64,000 nt of DNA from Oligosphaera ethanolica (GTDB lineage Bacteria; Verrucomicrobiota; Lentisphaeria; Oligosphaerales; Oligosphaeraceae): the NCBI RefSeq assembly GCF_030814695.1, contig NZ_JAUSVL010000001.1:3074227-3138226 (forward strand), read 5' to 3'. Shown here piece after piece: positions 27,335 to 38,400 of this stretch (within the stretch, counting starts at the first letter, position 1; every line of letters starts with the position of its first letter). Under the pieces are notes generated by a model. It searched no databases, was not told the DNA's origin, and worked only from the letters and a program-made list of their open reading frames with translations. Made by a program: the position numbers and the translations under genes.

Positions 27335-27735
27335 ACGTAATCGGTCAGTACCCCCCCCCGGTGGGGAAAACACCGGGGACAATTTGCAGGAAACCCACGG
27401 CCAACCGCCGCCCAGCCATCCGACCTTGATTTCCTCCGACCTTTGCGGCAGCGTGTTTCATAGGAGTAACCACCCCGGTGGGGATAACACCGGGGATATT
27501 GTGCAGGAAACCCACGGCCAACCACCGCCCAACCATCCGACCTTGATTTCCGCCGACCTTTGCGGCAGCGGAGTTATAGCGGGCCCAGAGTAGCAGCGGC
27601 TTCCTGCCGCTGTGCGCACGGCTCGTGCGGCGGGGGAGACGGGCCGGGTACGGTCGGCGTGGGTGGCTGGTGCGGGAAATGAGCCGTCTTGTCGGAGTGG
27701 GCGAGACGCCCACTCCACTGCCGCGAGACGTGATC
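27335..27735. repeat. Mosaic repeat island: boundary motif, two inverted 117-bp units, family C
   Basis: CGTAATCGGTCAGTA at 27335 leads into a C9 run and then two 117-bp-family units in the reverse orientation (~27352-27580), more diverged than those at 21 kb. Family C follows (27590-27732) and shares GGTCGGCGTG, ATGAGCCGTCTTGTCGGAG and the hairpin GTGGGCG-AGA-CGCCCAC with the 209-bp array at 41 kb. Bases 27736-27972 hold no supported gene; an A-rich stretch lies at ~27808-27830. Confidence 0.8.
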
Positions 27736-27972
27736 GGTAAGTAACCATGATCATTGTAAATATTGTCGGTTGTCGTTTCTATTATCGAAGGATGCGCCCT
27801 GCTCAAAAAGAAAAAAAACAAAAAAAACGATGGTGGGGCACGAAAGAACGGGAAAGAAGTTTGCTTTTTGTTTTTTGGCTATGACATTTCTAGTTGTTCA
27901 CAGCTGTAATTTTCACCAGTGAGTACTGCTCATTTTATGAGTCCCAAGTCAATCAGAGAGGAGCGTCGTCCT

Positions 27973-29358
27973 ATGAAACACCAAAAAACCAGCGGCATGT
28001 TACGGGGGGCGTGGTTGGTTCTGCTGTTGATCTTTGTTTCCGGAGGCCTACACGCCTGGCAGGTGGATGTCTTTGTGAATGGCTCCACCGAGGGGGCGAC
28101 AATGTCCTTTGGCGAGGGCGAGGCGGACATGAAGCCCATGCCGCCATTTAGCGGTATGTACGGCGTGGTGGATGTCTATCTGGCGAATCCTGACAAAGTA
28201 TATCCGGCGGGTATCTCTGCGGCTATACAGGATTTCTACAATCGCCTGAGCGTGGACATCAAGGCCAGTGCTACTCGTGTTGACAACCGCTGGGTGCTGG
28301 TTGCCGGCAGCAATGCCCGCCTCACCTGGACCGCCGTGGAAGGCGCCATTCCCGCAGACTTCAACATTGCCTGGACCGAGAAGGGCGAAAACAAAGTCGA
28401 GGCAGTTGTAGCTGGCGCCACCTTCAGCGTCAAAGCCGGCATCACCTACACCTTGGGCGTAGGCGTGGGTACTGCAGATATTCAGACCGACCCCAACAAC
28501 CCGAACCAGATGGTTGGCAAAGACGAACAAGGCAACTTGGAACCCGCCATCATCACCTTGACCATGCCGTCGGTTGCCGCCGTGACGTCCTACACCATTA
28601 GCATTAACCTCAATGCCGGCACGACCCTCCTGGCTTTCCCCGTCTACGAGGCCGGCGTGCTCACCAAGTACAAAGCCAACAACGGCACCGAAATCCTTCC
28701 CGCCGGCATCGCCGCTGCTGCCGCCTGGATCATTGAAGTTGTTGCCCCCGGTTATGATGTGGCCCTCGCCTGGGATGTCACTGACCCCAATGTGCTCATC
28801 GCCACCCTGACCAAAAACAACACCCGGGCCGACGGCGATTGGCTGCTCTCCGCACAACCCACCAAAACCGGCATCGCACCACTGTCCGCCAATACGACGC
28901 TGACAAAAGTTGACGGCACCGATCCTACCGCCGAAGAACTCCTCGGCAACCTCATCGCCATCATCCAGCAACTCGGAACCCTCGATTTCGATAGCAACGG
29001 GGTTGTTGATTTGGACGACGCTACGTACCTTTACAACTACGCTGCCGGCGGCATGGATCCCTATGCAACTGCAGAAGACCTCATGGCCTTTACTACTGCT
29101 GAGGCGACGGTGGCGGCAGCTCAAACTGCTTTGGATTTCTTCCGGAACAACCTTTCTGAACTCTATTTTGATGGTACGGACGAACAGGTCGGTGTTTTAC
29201 TTGATAATGCGACCTACTTCTACAATTTTGCTAGTGGTAATTTTGATGAGTATGCCACAGGAGCAGACCTAAAAGCGTTCTCAACAGCGGCTGCAACGGA
29301 TGCATTGGCTGAAGAAGCCCTAGCTACCATGCGCGAGTTTCTTGAAAACGCCAGATAA
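27973..29358 (+). CDS. Secreted protein with C-terminal dockerin-like calcium-binding repeats
   Basis: An exported protein of 461 residues starting at ATG 27973 (AGGAG 10 nt upstream). The signal peptide is MKHQKTSGMLRGAWLV followed by LLLIFVSGGLHA. The middle contains two or three diverged beta-rich domains (NVKVEA-type and SYTISINLNAGTTLLAF). Around residues 336-372 an EF-hand-like loop DFDSNGVVDLDD followed by ATYLYNYAAGGMDPYAT fits a type I dockerin half-repeat. A second, degenerate copy (YFDGTDEQVGVLLDN followed by ATYFYNFASGNFDEYAT) lies ~56 residues on. Only the first keeps all calcium ligands. The next gene begins 62 nt downstream and has a cohesin-like N-terminus. No catalytic domain was recognised. 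Confidence 0.7.
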   Translation: MKHQKTSGMLRGAWLVLLLIFVSGGLHAWQVDVFVNGSTEGATMSFGEGEADMKPMPPFSGMYGVVDVYLANPDKVYPAGISAAIQDFYNRLSVDIKASATRVDNRWVLVAGSNARLTWTAVEGAIPADFNIAWTEKGENKVEAVVAGATFSVKAGITYTLGVGVGTADIQTDPNNPNQMVGKDEQGNLEPAIITLTMPSVAAVTSYTISINLNAGTTLLAFPVYEAGVLTKYKANNGTEILPAGIAAAAAWIIEVVAPGYDVALAWDVTDPNVLIATLTKNNTRADGDWLLSAQPTKTGIAPLSANTTLTKVDGTDPTAEELLGNLIAIIQQLGTLDFDSNGVVDLDDATYLYNYAAGGMDPYATAEDLMAFTTAEATVAAAQTALDFFRNNLSELYFDGTDEQVGVLLDNATYFYNFASGNFDEYATGADLKAFSTAAATDALAEEALATMREFLENAR

Positions 29359-29420
29359 TCCACAACCATCATTATATATAGGGTAAAAGAAACTCGCATT
29401 CCTCGAAAGGAAAAGTCATT

Positions 29421-32400
29421 ATGAGCAGTATTATTATCACAAAAACGATCAAGCCGCTGCTGGTGTGTTTTTGTTCTTTGTTCCTGCTGGGCACTCTTTC
29501 AGCTCAGGTAGCCACCCAGGTGTTTGATATCCGTTTCACCTATCCGCGGGCTTGTGTTCTTGGTACAGCCAATGCCAAGGGCATGCTGGAAATTAATGTC
29601 AACACCGGCGCAGATATCAATATGCAGAATATCACCCTGCTTATTACTCTTCCGGCTGGTGTGAGCATACCAGATACGGCTGCAGACGTGACACTAAATC
29701 CCAGTGTTATCGAGGCGACATCATTGACTAAATCGACAAAAACAATTACCGCCGATGGTAAGTTGCGTATTTACATTCCTGGGCAACCGACTGCCCCGGC
29801 GGTATTGAAAAGTAGTGCCGATCAGCTTTTGGCCACGGTTTTATTTACCATGGATGCGACCTTGGCGGGTACAACGGTCAACATGGCGTTCACTGTTCAG
29901 GCTTTGGTTGGTAACGACGGCACTTACACCATTACCAAAGATAATTACTTAGACGAAGCGCCTGCCGCTGTTTCCATACCCGTCTTTACCCAGCGCGTAG
30001 CTGACAATGGCGATATCTTCATTCGCAAGGGCGCTGAGACCAGCAAGGTGTATACCCTGACTTCTACGGGTGGTGATGCTAGCAAGCCGGTGACCTACGC
30101 GATTACGACTCAGCCGACCAAAGGCACAGTGGAAATTGTTGGCGATCAGGCCACCTACACTGTTACGGATACCGAGACTGAATTCTACGATGACGCCGCT
30201 GATACTTTTCAGTTCACGGCTACCGATGAAACCACGGGCACCAGCGCGCCGGCGACAGTGACCGTAAGCTACCGCGCCAACCCGCCGGCGGTGATTACCG
30301 CTCTTGACGGCCAGCCGGCGCTTGGCAGCACGTTGACTGTTCCCGAAGTGGATGGCAATGGCGATGCCAGCTCTTTCACCCTGGGTATCAACGCCACTGA
30401 TGATCCTAGCGTCACCCCCGATCGCATCAAGGAGATCGTTTGGTCCGTAGCCTATGGCGACGAGTCCAACGCTTGGACTATTGTTGGACAGGATGCTCCG
30501 TATGATCCCATGCATCCCTCGCAGGACAGCACTATCACCCTCACTCTCCCGGGTTATGACACCATCACTGGTTCGCCCCGTCCGGCAGACAAAGACTTTA
30601 CCGTGACGGTTACGGTGACCGACGCTCTTGACGCGACCTCCACGGCAACGTGGACGGTCAAGGTCACTGACGTCGATCGCCCGCAAGGCGCACCGCAGTC
30701 CATTGACAGCTTTACCCCCACAGCGCCGGTCACTGGCGATGACATCACCGTCAACTACACCGGCGCCGCTGCCGCGGACCCCGATGGCGATGCCATCACG
30801 TACCGAGTCAACTGGAATTCCGGCGCAAAATTCTTTGCAGGGGAAACCCTGACCAGTGACAACACACTGAAGGGCGAGACCTGGACGGCGTCGGTGGTGT
30901 CAGTGACGGCCCCCTACGGTGCCGATGTTGCTTCTGCCCCCGTAACCGACACTGTCACCATTGGCAACACCGCACCCGTGGTTACTGATGGCAGCATGTT
31001 CATCCGCAAGGGCGCCGAGACCGAGAAGACTTTTACCTTGACGGCCACCGACGCCGACCCAGCCGATGCCTTTACTTACGCTATTGTCACGGCGCCTACC
31101 AAGGGCACCGTGGTACTAGCCGACAACGTGGTGACCTACACCGTCACCGATCCCACCCAGGAATTCTATGGTGCGAATGCGGACACATTTACTTTCACGG
31201 CCAATGACGGCACAGACGACAGTACCGAGGCCACCGTAACGGTCACCTATCGCGAGAATCCCCCGGCGGACATCGTCGCGATGGACGGCCAGCCGGCTCT
31301 TGCCAGCGTGGTTGAAGTAGACGAAGTCGACACTGACGGCAATCCGAGTGTCTTCACCTTGGGCATTAACGCTACGGACAGCGACATTGTTGTGCCTTTT
31401 GGCGTTAGAAAAATCGCTTGGGCGGTAACGGGCGCTGACTGGACCATTAGCGCACCGAGCACCGACTATACCGACGTGCCCACTCAGGACAACACGGTGA
31501 GTATTACCCTGCCGGGCTATGAGACTATCGCCGGTGCAGGCCGCCCCGAGAATCAGGATTTCACCGTCACTGTTACGGTGTGGGATGCCATGGATGTCGA
31601 GTCAAGCGCCACGTGGACCATCCGCGTCAACGATGTCGATCGCCCCGCCAGCGCCCCGACCACACTTGAGATCCTCGTGGACGGCGCGGCCATCGCCGAA
31701 GGCGGCGAAGCCATGGTCGCCCAAGCCATTACACTCAACGCCGACGGCGCCGTTGATCCCGATGGCGACGTTGTCACGGGCTATGACTTCGCTTGGGCCA
31801 ATGACAAGACTGACGCTACGGACATCGCGGCTCGCGCCAAAGGCGAGACCTGGACCGTCACTGCGAAGGCCAAGACCACGGTGTACGGCGCTGAAGTCAT
31901 CTCCACCGAAAACAGCACGACGAGCGTCGTCATTGTCAATACCCCGCCGGTGTTGGCTTTGGTTGCGCCGCTGCCATGGACTGGTGCCACTGCGCTGCTC
32001 GAAGACTGCGCCACTACTACGCTGCCGCTTTTAGACTTTGTGGCGCCCGCAGATGACGACGTTGCCGACCTCGAAGCCGGCCGCAGCTACACCGTTGCTT
32101 TTACCCAAACGGACGATGGCTCGCTGACCTACGATCCGACGCAGAAGACTGTGGCCTTCACCCCGGCCTTGGACTTCTATGGTGATGTCACCTTCACTGT
32201 TACCGCCAATGACGGCACGGCCGACTCGGCGCCGGTTAACGTGACCTTCACCGTCCTCCCGGTCAACGACGCACCAGTCGTCGCGGTAACCGACTTTTAC
32301 GCCATTCCGGATGACTGCACTGGCCTGCCGGCAGACCTTATCTTCAACGTCTTGATGGGCGGTGGCGCCGACCCGGAAGATGCCCAGAGTCTTATCGCAG

Positions 32401-33932
32401 CCAGCGTGGTCAGTTTTACTGATGCCGATGGCATCCTCGCTGCTCAGCCGACCATCGCGTTTGCTGGCCATACGGTCACGGTGACCTATACACTCCTTGA
32501 AACTGCCAAGGACAAGATGGGCTCTGAGGCGGTCATTACCTTCACTGTGCAGGATGACGGTGGGGTTGCCAACGGCGGTGTCGATACCAGCGCCGTCACC
32601 GAACTGAAAATTGTCTTGGGCGCCACGCCGTGGTACCCGCTCTACGAGTTGACTGACGCCAAGCTCGCCGAGAATCCCGCTTTCGCCACCTACACCAGCT
32701 ATGTGGTCAGGATCAAGGACGGTAACACCGTTCTAGCCCAAAACACTCTCAAGGACGGCGACCGGGTCTTCACACCCGCGAAGTACTTCACTTCCGACGT
32801 GGCTTGCGCTGGACTGTTGCCCTCGGCGACTGCCGGGGAGAACAAGCAGTACACTGTGGAAATTCATCCCCGCGACAAGAATGGCGTGAAAGAGGACATC
32901 GTTCTTCAAGACACGGTACTGGTGCCCTTCTACGCCGCGCCGACGGCGGCGGAATTCACCAATGTCGATGCTGCTGGCGTGATCACGCCAGCTGGCAACA
33001 CCGTGACCTTTGATATTAATGCGCCATTGGCATCAACCTACACGCTGAAAGTGTCCTCGGTTCTCCTCGGGGCTGCTTCCAAGAAGCTGGTGTTCGAACG
33101 TAATAACGTGAAATTCCAGCCAAGGGCTGACGGCATGATCATTCCGGTGGCAACTGCGAAAGGCGAATTCTTGACGCCTGGCGAGTATATCGCCGATTTG
33201 AGCAGTGCCAACCCCGCCGGCGCCAGCGCCGCGGTACTTGCCTCTGCTACCTTTACGATTGCTGCTGCTGGTCAGACTACGGGGCCTGACTGGGGTGATT
33301 TGTTTGTTCCGCCGAACTATAGGCCTGCTCTGTCGGAGATCATTCCGGCTAATGGAACTCAGGTTAATCCACAATTTAGGTGGCCGGATATTGGCGCCGA
33401 CAGGTACAAGCTTTTTGTTACCGATGCAACAGGTAAAGCCGTTGTAAATGGCGTGGTTGTCAAAGGAACCAGTTACAATGGCTCGTCTTTGGCCGCTGGT
33501 GCCACCTATTCTTGGTGGGTAGTTGCAGTTGCTGCGATAGATGCTGATGGGAAGGAAAAGGAAGTTCGCAGCACCTCCGTTAGCTTTGCCATTATGTCCC
33601 AGGCAGGTGTTCCAGTAGTAGACAGTGTCACCGCAAACGGAACAAAACTGACCCTGAACATTCTTGAAGACTATCTCCCTGATACTGAGAAAAAGTTTTA
33701 TTTTGACCTGGAGTATATCTCTATTCGCTTAGGCAAGTTCCTCTATGTCAAGAAGGCGCTCGGAAACAACACCAGTATTCCTGTGAAGAGTGGCAAGACC
33801 AGTTATACCACTGTTGATATTAAAGACAAGGGTATTCCGGTTTTAACCGCGAAGGGTGACTATGTTTTGATTGCTGTGCTCGATGAGAATGGGAATATTT
33901 TGGCTGATTATGTTCTCTACGAAGTGAAGTAG
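29421..33932 (+). CDS. Giant secreted cadherin-repeat protein with cohesin-like N-terminal domain
   Basis: A surface protein of 1503 residues. The signal peptide ends near LGTLSAQ. Residues ~30-180 resemble a cohesin-type beta-sandwich (NMQNITLLITLPAGVSIPD, LLATVLFTMDATLAG). From ~190 to ~1060 there are tandem cadherin/Ig-like modules with DPDGD and DADPADAFTY calcium-site sequences; two long blocks (~190-510 and ~515-850) are clearly duplicates of each other (RKGAET.K..TLT, FYG/DD.AADTF.FTA, NPPA.I.A.DGQPALGS). The C-terminal ~450 residues include a fibronectin-III-like part (~1300-1400). No anchor motif was seen. It is probably co-expressed with the dockerin-like gene upstream and the beta-barrel gene downstream. 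The last ~600 bases are visibly less GC-rich. Confidence 0.75.
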   Translation: MSSIIITKTIKPLLVCFCSLFLLGTLSAQVATQVFDIRFTYPRACVLGTANAKGMLEINVNTGADINMQNITLLITLPAGVSIPDTAADVTLNPSVIEATSLTKSTKTITADGKLRIYIPGQPTAPAVLKSSADQLLATVLFTMDATLAGTTVNMAFTVQALVGNDGTYTITKDNYLDEAPAAVSIPVFTQRVADNGDIFIRKGAETSKVYTLTSTGGDASKPVTYAITTQPTKGTVEIVGDQATYTVTDTETEFYDDAADTFQFTATDETTGTSAPATVTVSYRANPPAVITALDGQPALGSTLTVPEVDGNGDASSFTLGINATDDPSVTPDRIKEIVWSVAYGDESNAWTIVGQDAPYDPMHPSQDSTITLTLPGYDTITGSPRPADKDFTVTVTVTDALDATSTATWTVKVTDVDRPQGAPQSIDSFTPTAPVTGDDITVNYTGAAAADPDGDAITYRVNWNSGAKFFAGETLTSDNTLKGETWTASVVSVTAPYGADVASAPVTDTVTIGNTAPVVTDGSMFIRKGAETEKTFTLTATDADPADAFTYAIVTAPTKGTVVLADNVVTYTVTDPTQEFYGANADTFTFTANDGTDDSTEATVTVTYRENPPADIVAMDGQPALASVVEVDEVDTDGNPSVFTLGINATDSDIVVPFGVRKIAWAVTGADWTISAPSTDYTDVPTQDNTVSITLPGYETIAGAGRPENQDFTVTVTVWDAMDVESSATWTIRVNDVDRPASAPTTLEILVDGAAIAEGGEAMVAQAITLNADGAVDPDGDVVTGYDFAWANDKTDATDIAARAKGETWTVTAKAKTTVYGAEVISTENSTTSVVIVNTPPVLALVAPLPWTGATALLEDCATTTLPLLDFVAPADDDVADLEAGRSYTVAFTQTDDGSLTYDPTQKTVAFTPALDFYGDVTFTVTANDGTADSAPVNVTFTVLPVNDAPVVAVTDFYAIPDDCTGLPADLIFNVLMGGGADPEDAQSLIAASVVSFTDADGILAAQPTIAFAGHTVTVTYTLLETAKDKMGSEAVITFTVQDDGGVANGGVDTSAVTELKIVLGATPWYPLYELTDAKLAENPAFATYTSYVVRIKDGNTVLAQNTLKDGDRVFTPAKYFTSDVACAGLLPSATAGENKQYTVEIHPRDKNGVKEDIVLQDTVLVPFYAAPTAAEFTNVDAAGVITPAGNTVTFDINAPLASTYTLKVSSVLLGAASKKLVFERNNVKFQPRADGMIIPVATAKGEFLTPGEYIADLSSANPAGASAAVLASATFTIAAAGQTTGPDWGDLFVPPNYRPALSEIIPANGTQVNPQFRWPDIGADRYKLFVTDATGKAVVNGVVVKGTSYNGSSLAAGATYSWWVVAVAAIDADGKEKEVRSTSVSFAIMSQAGVPVVDSVTANGTKLTLNILEDYLPDTEKKFYFDLEYISIRLGKFLYVKKALGNNTSIPVKSGKTSYTTVDIKDKGIPVLTAKGDYVLIAVLDENGNILADYVLYEVK

Positions 33933-34031
33933 CAGTGCTCGCACGGTGAAGTGTTACGATGTATCCGAGTCTTCATCTTCAAACTTAGCTGACAGCAATC
34001 TAAAACATAGAATGTGGGAAAGGATAGGGCC

Positions 34032-34943
34032 ATGAAATACGTATTAAAGGCACTTGTTACGGTAACCTGTGTTGGCATGATTGGTTTCTCTGTTGCCAAT
34101 GGAGCCGAACAGGCTCAGGTTGGAACCAAGTCAGGCTGGAGGATTTCGTTGGGGGGCAGCTATCGTGATTTTGACAGCCCGGTTTTTAGCAAGGTGTCCT
34201 TGCCTTCCGGGCCGTCATTTGCCATCACCGGTGGCCAAAGCGGCATGAGCTATAGCCAGATGGTTGCGGATTTCGATGCGCAGAAGTCGCCGACAGCGAA
34301 AACTGGTTTTCTTTTTCAACGGTACCAGGCCAGTCGTGCGTTGGTTAGCTACGATAGTGCAAGTAGCTACACTGGGGCCGAAAGTCTGTCACCGGTTATT
34401 GGGGCAGCAACAGACATTTGGCAGGATGGAGGGCTAAGTTTGAGCCTGGCGGGTAATTTCCAGTTTTTTAGCGCGAATTCGGCAGCCTATGAAAGAACGA
34501 CAAACCAGTCGTGTCAGTTGAACGCATTCTATGACTATGCTAAAAAAACGGACATTATCGAGACTATTGATGACATAGAACACAAATGGACAGGTGCAGC
34601 GGTTGTCAGCAAGAAGAAGTTCGCCATGGACCTGTATGTTTTTGACCTTGGTTTGAGCTTGAATTATGTCGCTGCAGAAAACCTGCAGGTGTTTGTGGCA
34701 GGCGGCCCGACGTTCTCGATTGCTGACATGGAGAGTTCTAACGGCCTTGGCAAGAACGAAGACGAGGTCGAGTTTGAGTACGGCGTTTATATGTCCTGTG
34801 GTGGCACCTACTGGTTTAACGAGACCTACGGGCTGTCTGCAGAAGTCCGTTACGACAACTGCTTCGGCACGGTCGGCACGCCCTTTGTCAAGCAGGACTT
34901 GGACTCTGCCAGCGGCATGCTGAAATTCGTGATGAAGTTCTAA
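34032..34943 (+). CDS. Outer-membrane beta-barrel protein
   Basis: A 303-residue outer-membrane protein. The signal peptide is MKYVLKALVTVTCVGM followed by IGFSVANGAEQ. The mature part alternates hydrophobic and polar residues in ~10-residue strands (WRISLGGSYRDFD, LGLSLNYVAAENLQVFVAGG, YGLSAEVRYDNCFG) and ends MLKFVMKF, with the C-terminal phenylalanine typical of barrels inserted by BamA. ATG 34032 is chosen (AAAGGA upstream); a GTG at 34014 would only add six polar residues. It follows the giant cadherin protein by 99 nt and ends in a strong terminator, so it may anchor or export its neighbour. Its base composition is more AT-rich than the surroundings. Confidence 0.85.
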   Translation: MKYVLKALVTVTCVGMIGFSVANGAEQAQVGTKSGWRISLGGSYRDFDSPVFSKVSLPSGPSFAITGGQSGMSYSQMVADFDAQKSPTAKTGFLFQRYQASRALVSYDSASSYTGAESLSPVIGAATDIWQDGGLSLSLAGNFQFFSANSAAYERTTNQSCQLNAFYDYAKKTDIIETIDDIEHKWTGAAVVSKKKFAMDLYVFDLGLSLNYVAAENLQVFVAGGPTFSIADMESSNGLGKNEDEVEFEYGVYMSCGGTYWFNETYGLSAEVRYDNCFGTVGTPFVKQDLDSASGMLKFVMKF

Positions 34944-34978
34944 GTCGACCCGCGCTGATTTGCAGGTTGAATATCACC

Positions 34979-35014
34979 GCCGTTCAAGCACTGCGTGCTT
35001 GAACGGCTTTTTTT
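34979..35014 (+). terminator. Strong intrinsic terminator after the beta-barrel gene
   Basis: Perfect 12-bp arms GCCGTTCAAGCA / TGCTTGAACGGC with loop CTGCG and seven T. The MITE-like element begins directly after its T tract. Confidence 0.92.
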
Positions 35015-35017
35015 AGG

Positions 35018-35429
35018 TAATGTGCGAAATCTTGTGATAAAAAGAGATACTTGACATGCGCCGTAGGCGCTTAACCATCCTTAACCCCAGGCTTTAGCCT
35101 GGGGAAAAATGCTCTCCTGCCAATCGTGCCCCGTAGGGGCACAACGGGATGCCTGACAAACACAATCTGAACACGATTACAGACCATTTTCAACCAAGAC
35201 TTCGGTGCTGTAGTGCCTCTACGAGGCACTAATTTCTATAGGATACCTTAACCCCAGGCTGAAGCCTGGGGTTAAGCATGGTCGTGCCCTTACGGGGCAA
35301 ATTCGCTCATAGCATATTGATGATTAGGTTATTGAAAAATCCATTGCGCATAAAAAAAGACGTGGTTACATTGGTACAAGGAATCACCGATTGGCGATAC
35401 CACGTTTCATCACAAGATTTCGCACATTA
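35018..35429. mobile_element. MITE-like non-autonomous element with perfect 21-bp inverted ends
   Basis: Left end 35018-35038 (TAATGTGCGAAATCTTGTGA plus T) and right end 35409-35429 are perfect 21-bp inverted repeats. The T-rich flanks CTTTTTTTAGG (35007-35017) and CTTTTTTAAGG (35431-35441) match at 10 of 11 positions, as a target-site duplication would. A second inner inverted pair ACGTGGT / ACCACGT lies at 35360 and 35399. The interior (412 bp in all) holds no gene but contains family A hairpins (35056-35300), including CCCCAGGC...GCCTGGGG twice and GTGCCTCTACGAGGCAC. No transposase is nearby. Confidence 0.72.
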
Positions 35430-35455
35430 ACTTTTTTAAGGGACAGACAGGAGTG

Positions 35456-38400
35456 ATGCGTAGAGCGATGTTTTACAGACTGACGAAGCTGGCATTGGCG
35501 TTTATGATCTTTGCCGCTGGGGTGTCGCCCTTACCTGGAGCGGCTGTGTATCTGGCCGGACGGGATGGCGCAGGCGCCATGCTGGCCAATGGCAGCGGCT
35601 TTGGCCAGGGGGTGTATTTTCGGCCATTGGTTTTCGATGATAGTCGCGTGGCTTTTATTGCTGTCATGCAGGAATACGCTAGCAGCGAGACCCTTTTCCG
35701 CGGGGCCTACAGTATTTGGCCGCTGGCGGCCAGTCCGAAGGCAAGCGTACTTTTTTCCGGTCGAAACGAATTTGCCTTTGGGCTTGGCAGGGAATGGCCG
35801 TTGACCAATTGGGCGTTGGCAGCGGACCGCGATGGCCAGATATTTAATGCGCTGCGGCAGGAGCAGACTAGTGATCTAGCTGGGTCAAATTATCCTTTTT
35901 TGCGCCAACTGTCGGAGGACGCCATTGCTGGCGTGGAGCTTACTGGCATCCAGCTGTCTGAGTTCTCGCGGCTGTGCTGCAGCGCCAATGGCACTCGTCT
36001 TTTCGTGTACGAGCGGGGCAAGCTGGCAATTCGCAGCTATGCGGTGACAGCGTCGTCTTTGACGGCGCAGGCTGATCTCGTCCTCCCGGCTGGCGCAGAG
36101 GGCCTTCCCGCCTACGATGGCCGGGGCATTGCGACGAACTACAACGGCCGCACGGTGTATTTTGCCGGCACGGGGCGAGGCGAGGGCATTGGCATCTTCA
36201 GTTATGATTTGAGCAACAGTCGTCTGAGCGAAGTCGCTCTGAGCGTATGCCCTGCGGAAGTGGACGCCGAGGTGGCGGTTTCCGCGAGCAACGGTGTGGT
36301 TGCTTTCCGCTCGACGATTGCCTCGCTGGCGGATGTACCATCAGCCGGCACAGGCTCTCGCGTCTACGTCGCCAGCCCGGCTGATGGCGGCGGGTATAGC
36401 TATCAGCTGTGCAGCCGGGATCTCCATGATGCTAATGCGCCGCAGTTGAGTTATGACGGCCGCTATGTTGTCTTTTGCGCCAAGGCCACGAAGGATGGCG
36501 TCCAGCAGGTCTGGCGTTTTGACCGGGAGACGGGTGAACAGCGCCCGGTGAGTAAGTTCGCGACGGCCTGGGCGAACCAGGACTCCCTGGTGCCGGCGAT
36601 TTCGCCTAATGGCCGCTACATAGCCTTTGTCAGTTCGGCGACGAATCTTGGCATTGCCGGTGTGACCCAGCCGCAGGTATGGCTGGCCGATGTGGGGCCG
36701 ACGCTCACAGTCGACAATCATGTTCAGACGCCAAGCGAAAAGGTCCTGTCGCTGATAGTTGACGCGCCGTCAGCGTCGACCAAGCTAGTTATGCGGGTAG
36801 CGCCTGGGACGTCTGTACCGGCTGGGACTTTTCGCGACAGCAACGGTAATGTCATCAGCTTAGGCACACAATATTCACTTACTAGTGCTCCCTTGCCCTG
36901 GAGCTACAGCGCCACTGATGCGGATGTTGGCAAGACCTACCGCATGGAGGTACAACTTGTTGACGGTCAATACAGCAGCGAGATCTTGGCTTTTTCTATC
37001 ACGGTCAACGACAGCGTCATTGATGTACTGTCGTTGACTGGCGGCGGGGCATTCTGGCCGGGCGCGGCGGATTACTATGGCCTGACGATGTCGGCGGATG
37101 GCACTCGCGTTGCCTTTGTCAGCGACGCGGATTTGCTTGCGGAGTCCATCTCCGCCATCAGCAGTCGTGTGTACCTGCGGGATGTGTCTCGCGCCAAGAC
37201 CTACTCGGTGTCAGTGGCGACGGGCAAGAATAGCTATAGCGCCTGTCTTTCGGGCGATGGTCGGCACGTGTTTTTTGTCACGAGCGAAGGTCTGCTTTAT
37301 GACTACCAAGTCAACGCTGGCACCCGCGAAGTCATTACCGAAGGCGTTGACAGCTATGCGCCGATAGCCGTGAGCTATGCCGGCGATGTCCTACTGTACA
37401 AAAAAGGCGGTGGATTGACCTTACGTCGTGGGGGTACGGAAACTAGTTTGCCGTTGCCGGCCGGTACCGTTGACGTCATCAATCCGTCGTTGAGCCGTGA
37501 TGGCCAAACAGCTATCTTTCTGGCCAGGACTGCTGATACTCAGTCGTACTCGCTGTACGCATATTTCGGCTCAACGCCTGGCAATTCCGTTTTGCTGCTT
37601 GGTGGCGTTCGCTATGCGTCATTGTCCATGAGTGGCGCCACAGCGTTGGTGCAGCAGGACGATGGCCAGGGCGGCGTGATCTGCAAGCGCATTGCCGTTG
37701 GTGGCGCCGATCGCCAGGATCGAGTACTGTCCGTTGTCATGGCGAGTAGCTGCAGTCCGGTACTTAGCGGCAATGGTCGGATCGCTGCGTACGTGCGTCT
37801 TGGCGGCAATGGCAAAAACCAAGCGTACAGCTACGATTTTAGCGCCCAGCGTGAGCGTGTTGCCAGCGTGATGAATGGCGTGCTGGGCAATGCCGACTGC
37901 GATATGGATGTCTCGCTGGTCCTGTCAACGCGTGGCGACAACGTGGTCTTTGTCAGCGCTGCCAGCAACCTAGACGTTCGCGACACGAACGGCGGCAAGG
38001 ATCTCTTCCGGGCGGAGGTGCCGATGCCGACTCAGCAGGCGCCCGTATTGACCACGCTGGGTGGCCAGGTCGTACCGACGGAGCGGACCTTTATCTTGCC
38101 GACGGATGAGGATGTGCCACTGTTCCTGCCCATGGTTTACAGCGATGCCGATGGCGATGATGCGTTGCCAGAAGTGCTGACTGCGCCACTCTACGGCAAC
38201 ATCGAATTCATCGGGCCCGATGCCCAGCGGGCTTGGTATGCCATTCGCTATACTCCGGCGGAGAACTACTTTGGCGAGGAGACCTTCGTCTTTCGCCTCT
38301 GGGACGGTGCCGACTGGTCTGAGAGCTATACGGTGAATGTGACTGTCAACAGCGTGAACGACTCACCGTACTGGCTGGCCGATGTGCCTGCGGCGCTGAC

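Noticed and set aside
35018..35429. Intact insertion sequence
   Set aside because: Only 412 bp between the inverted ends, with no open frame for a transposase.
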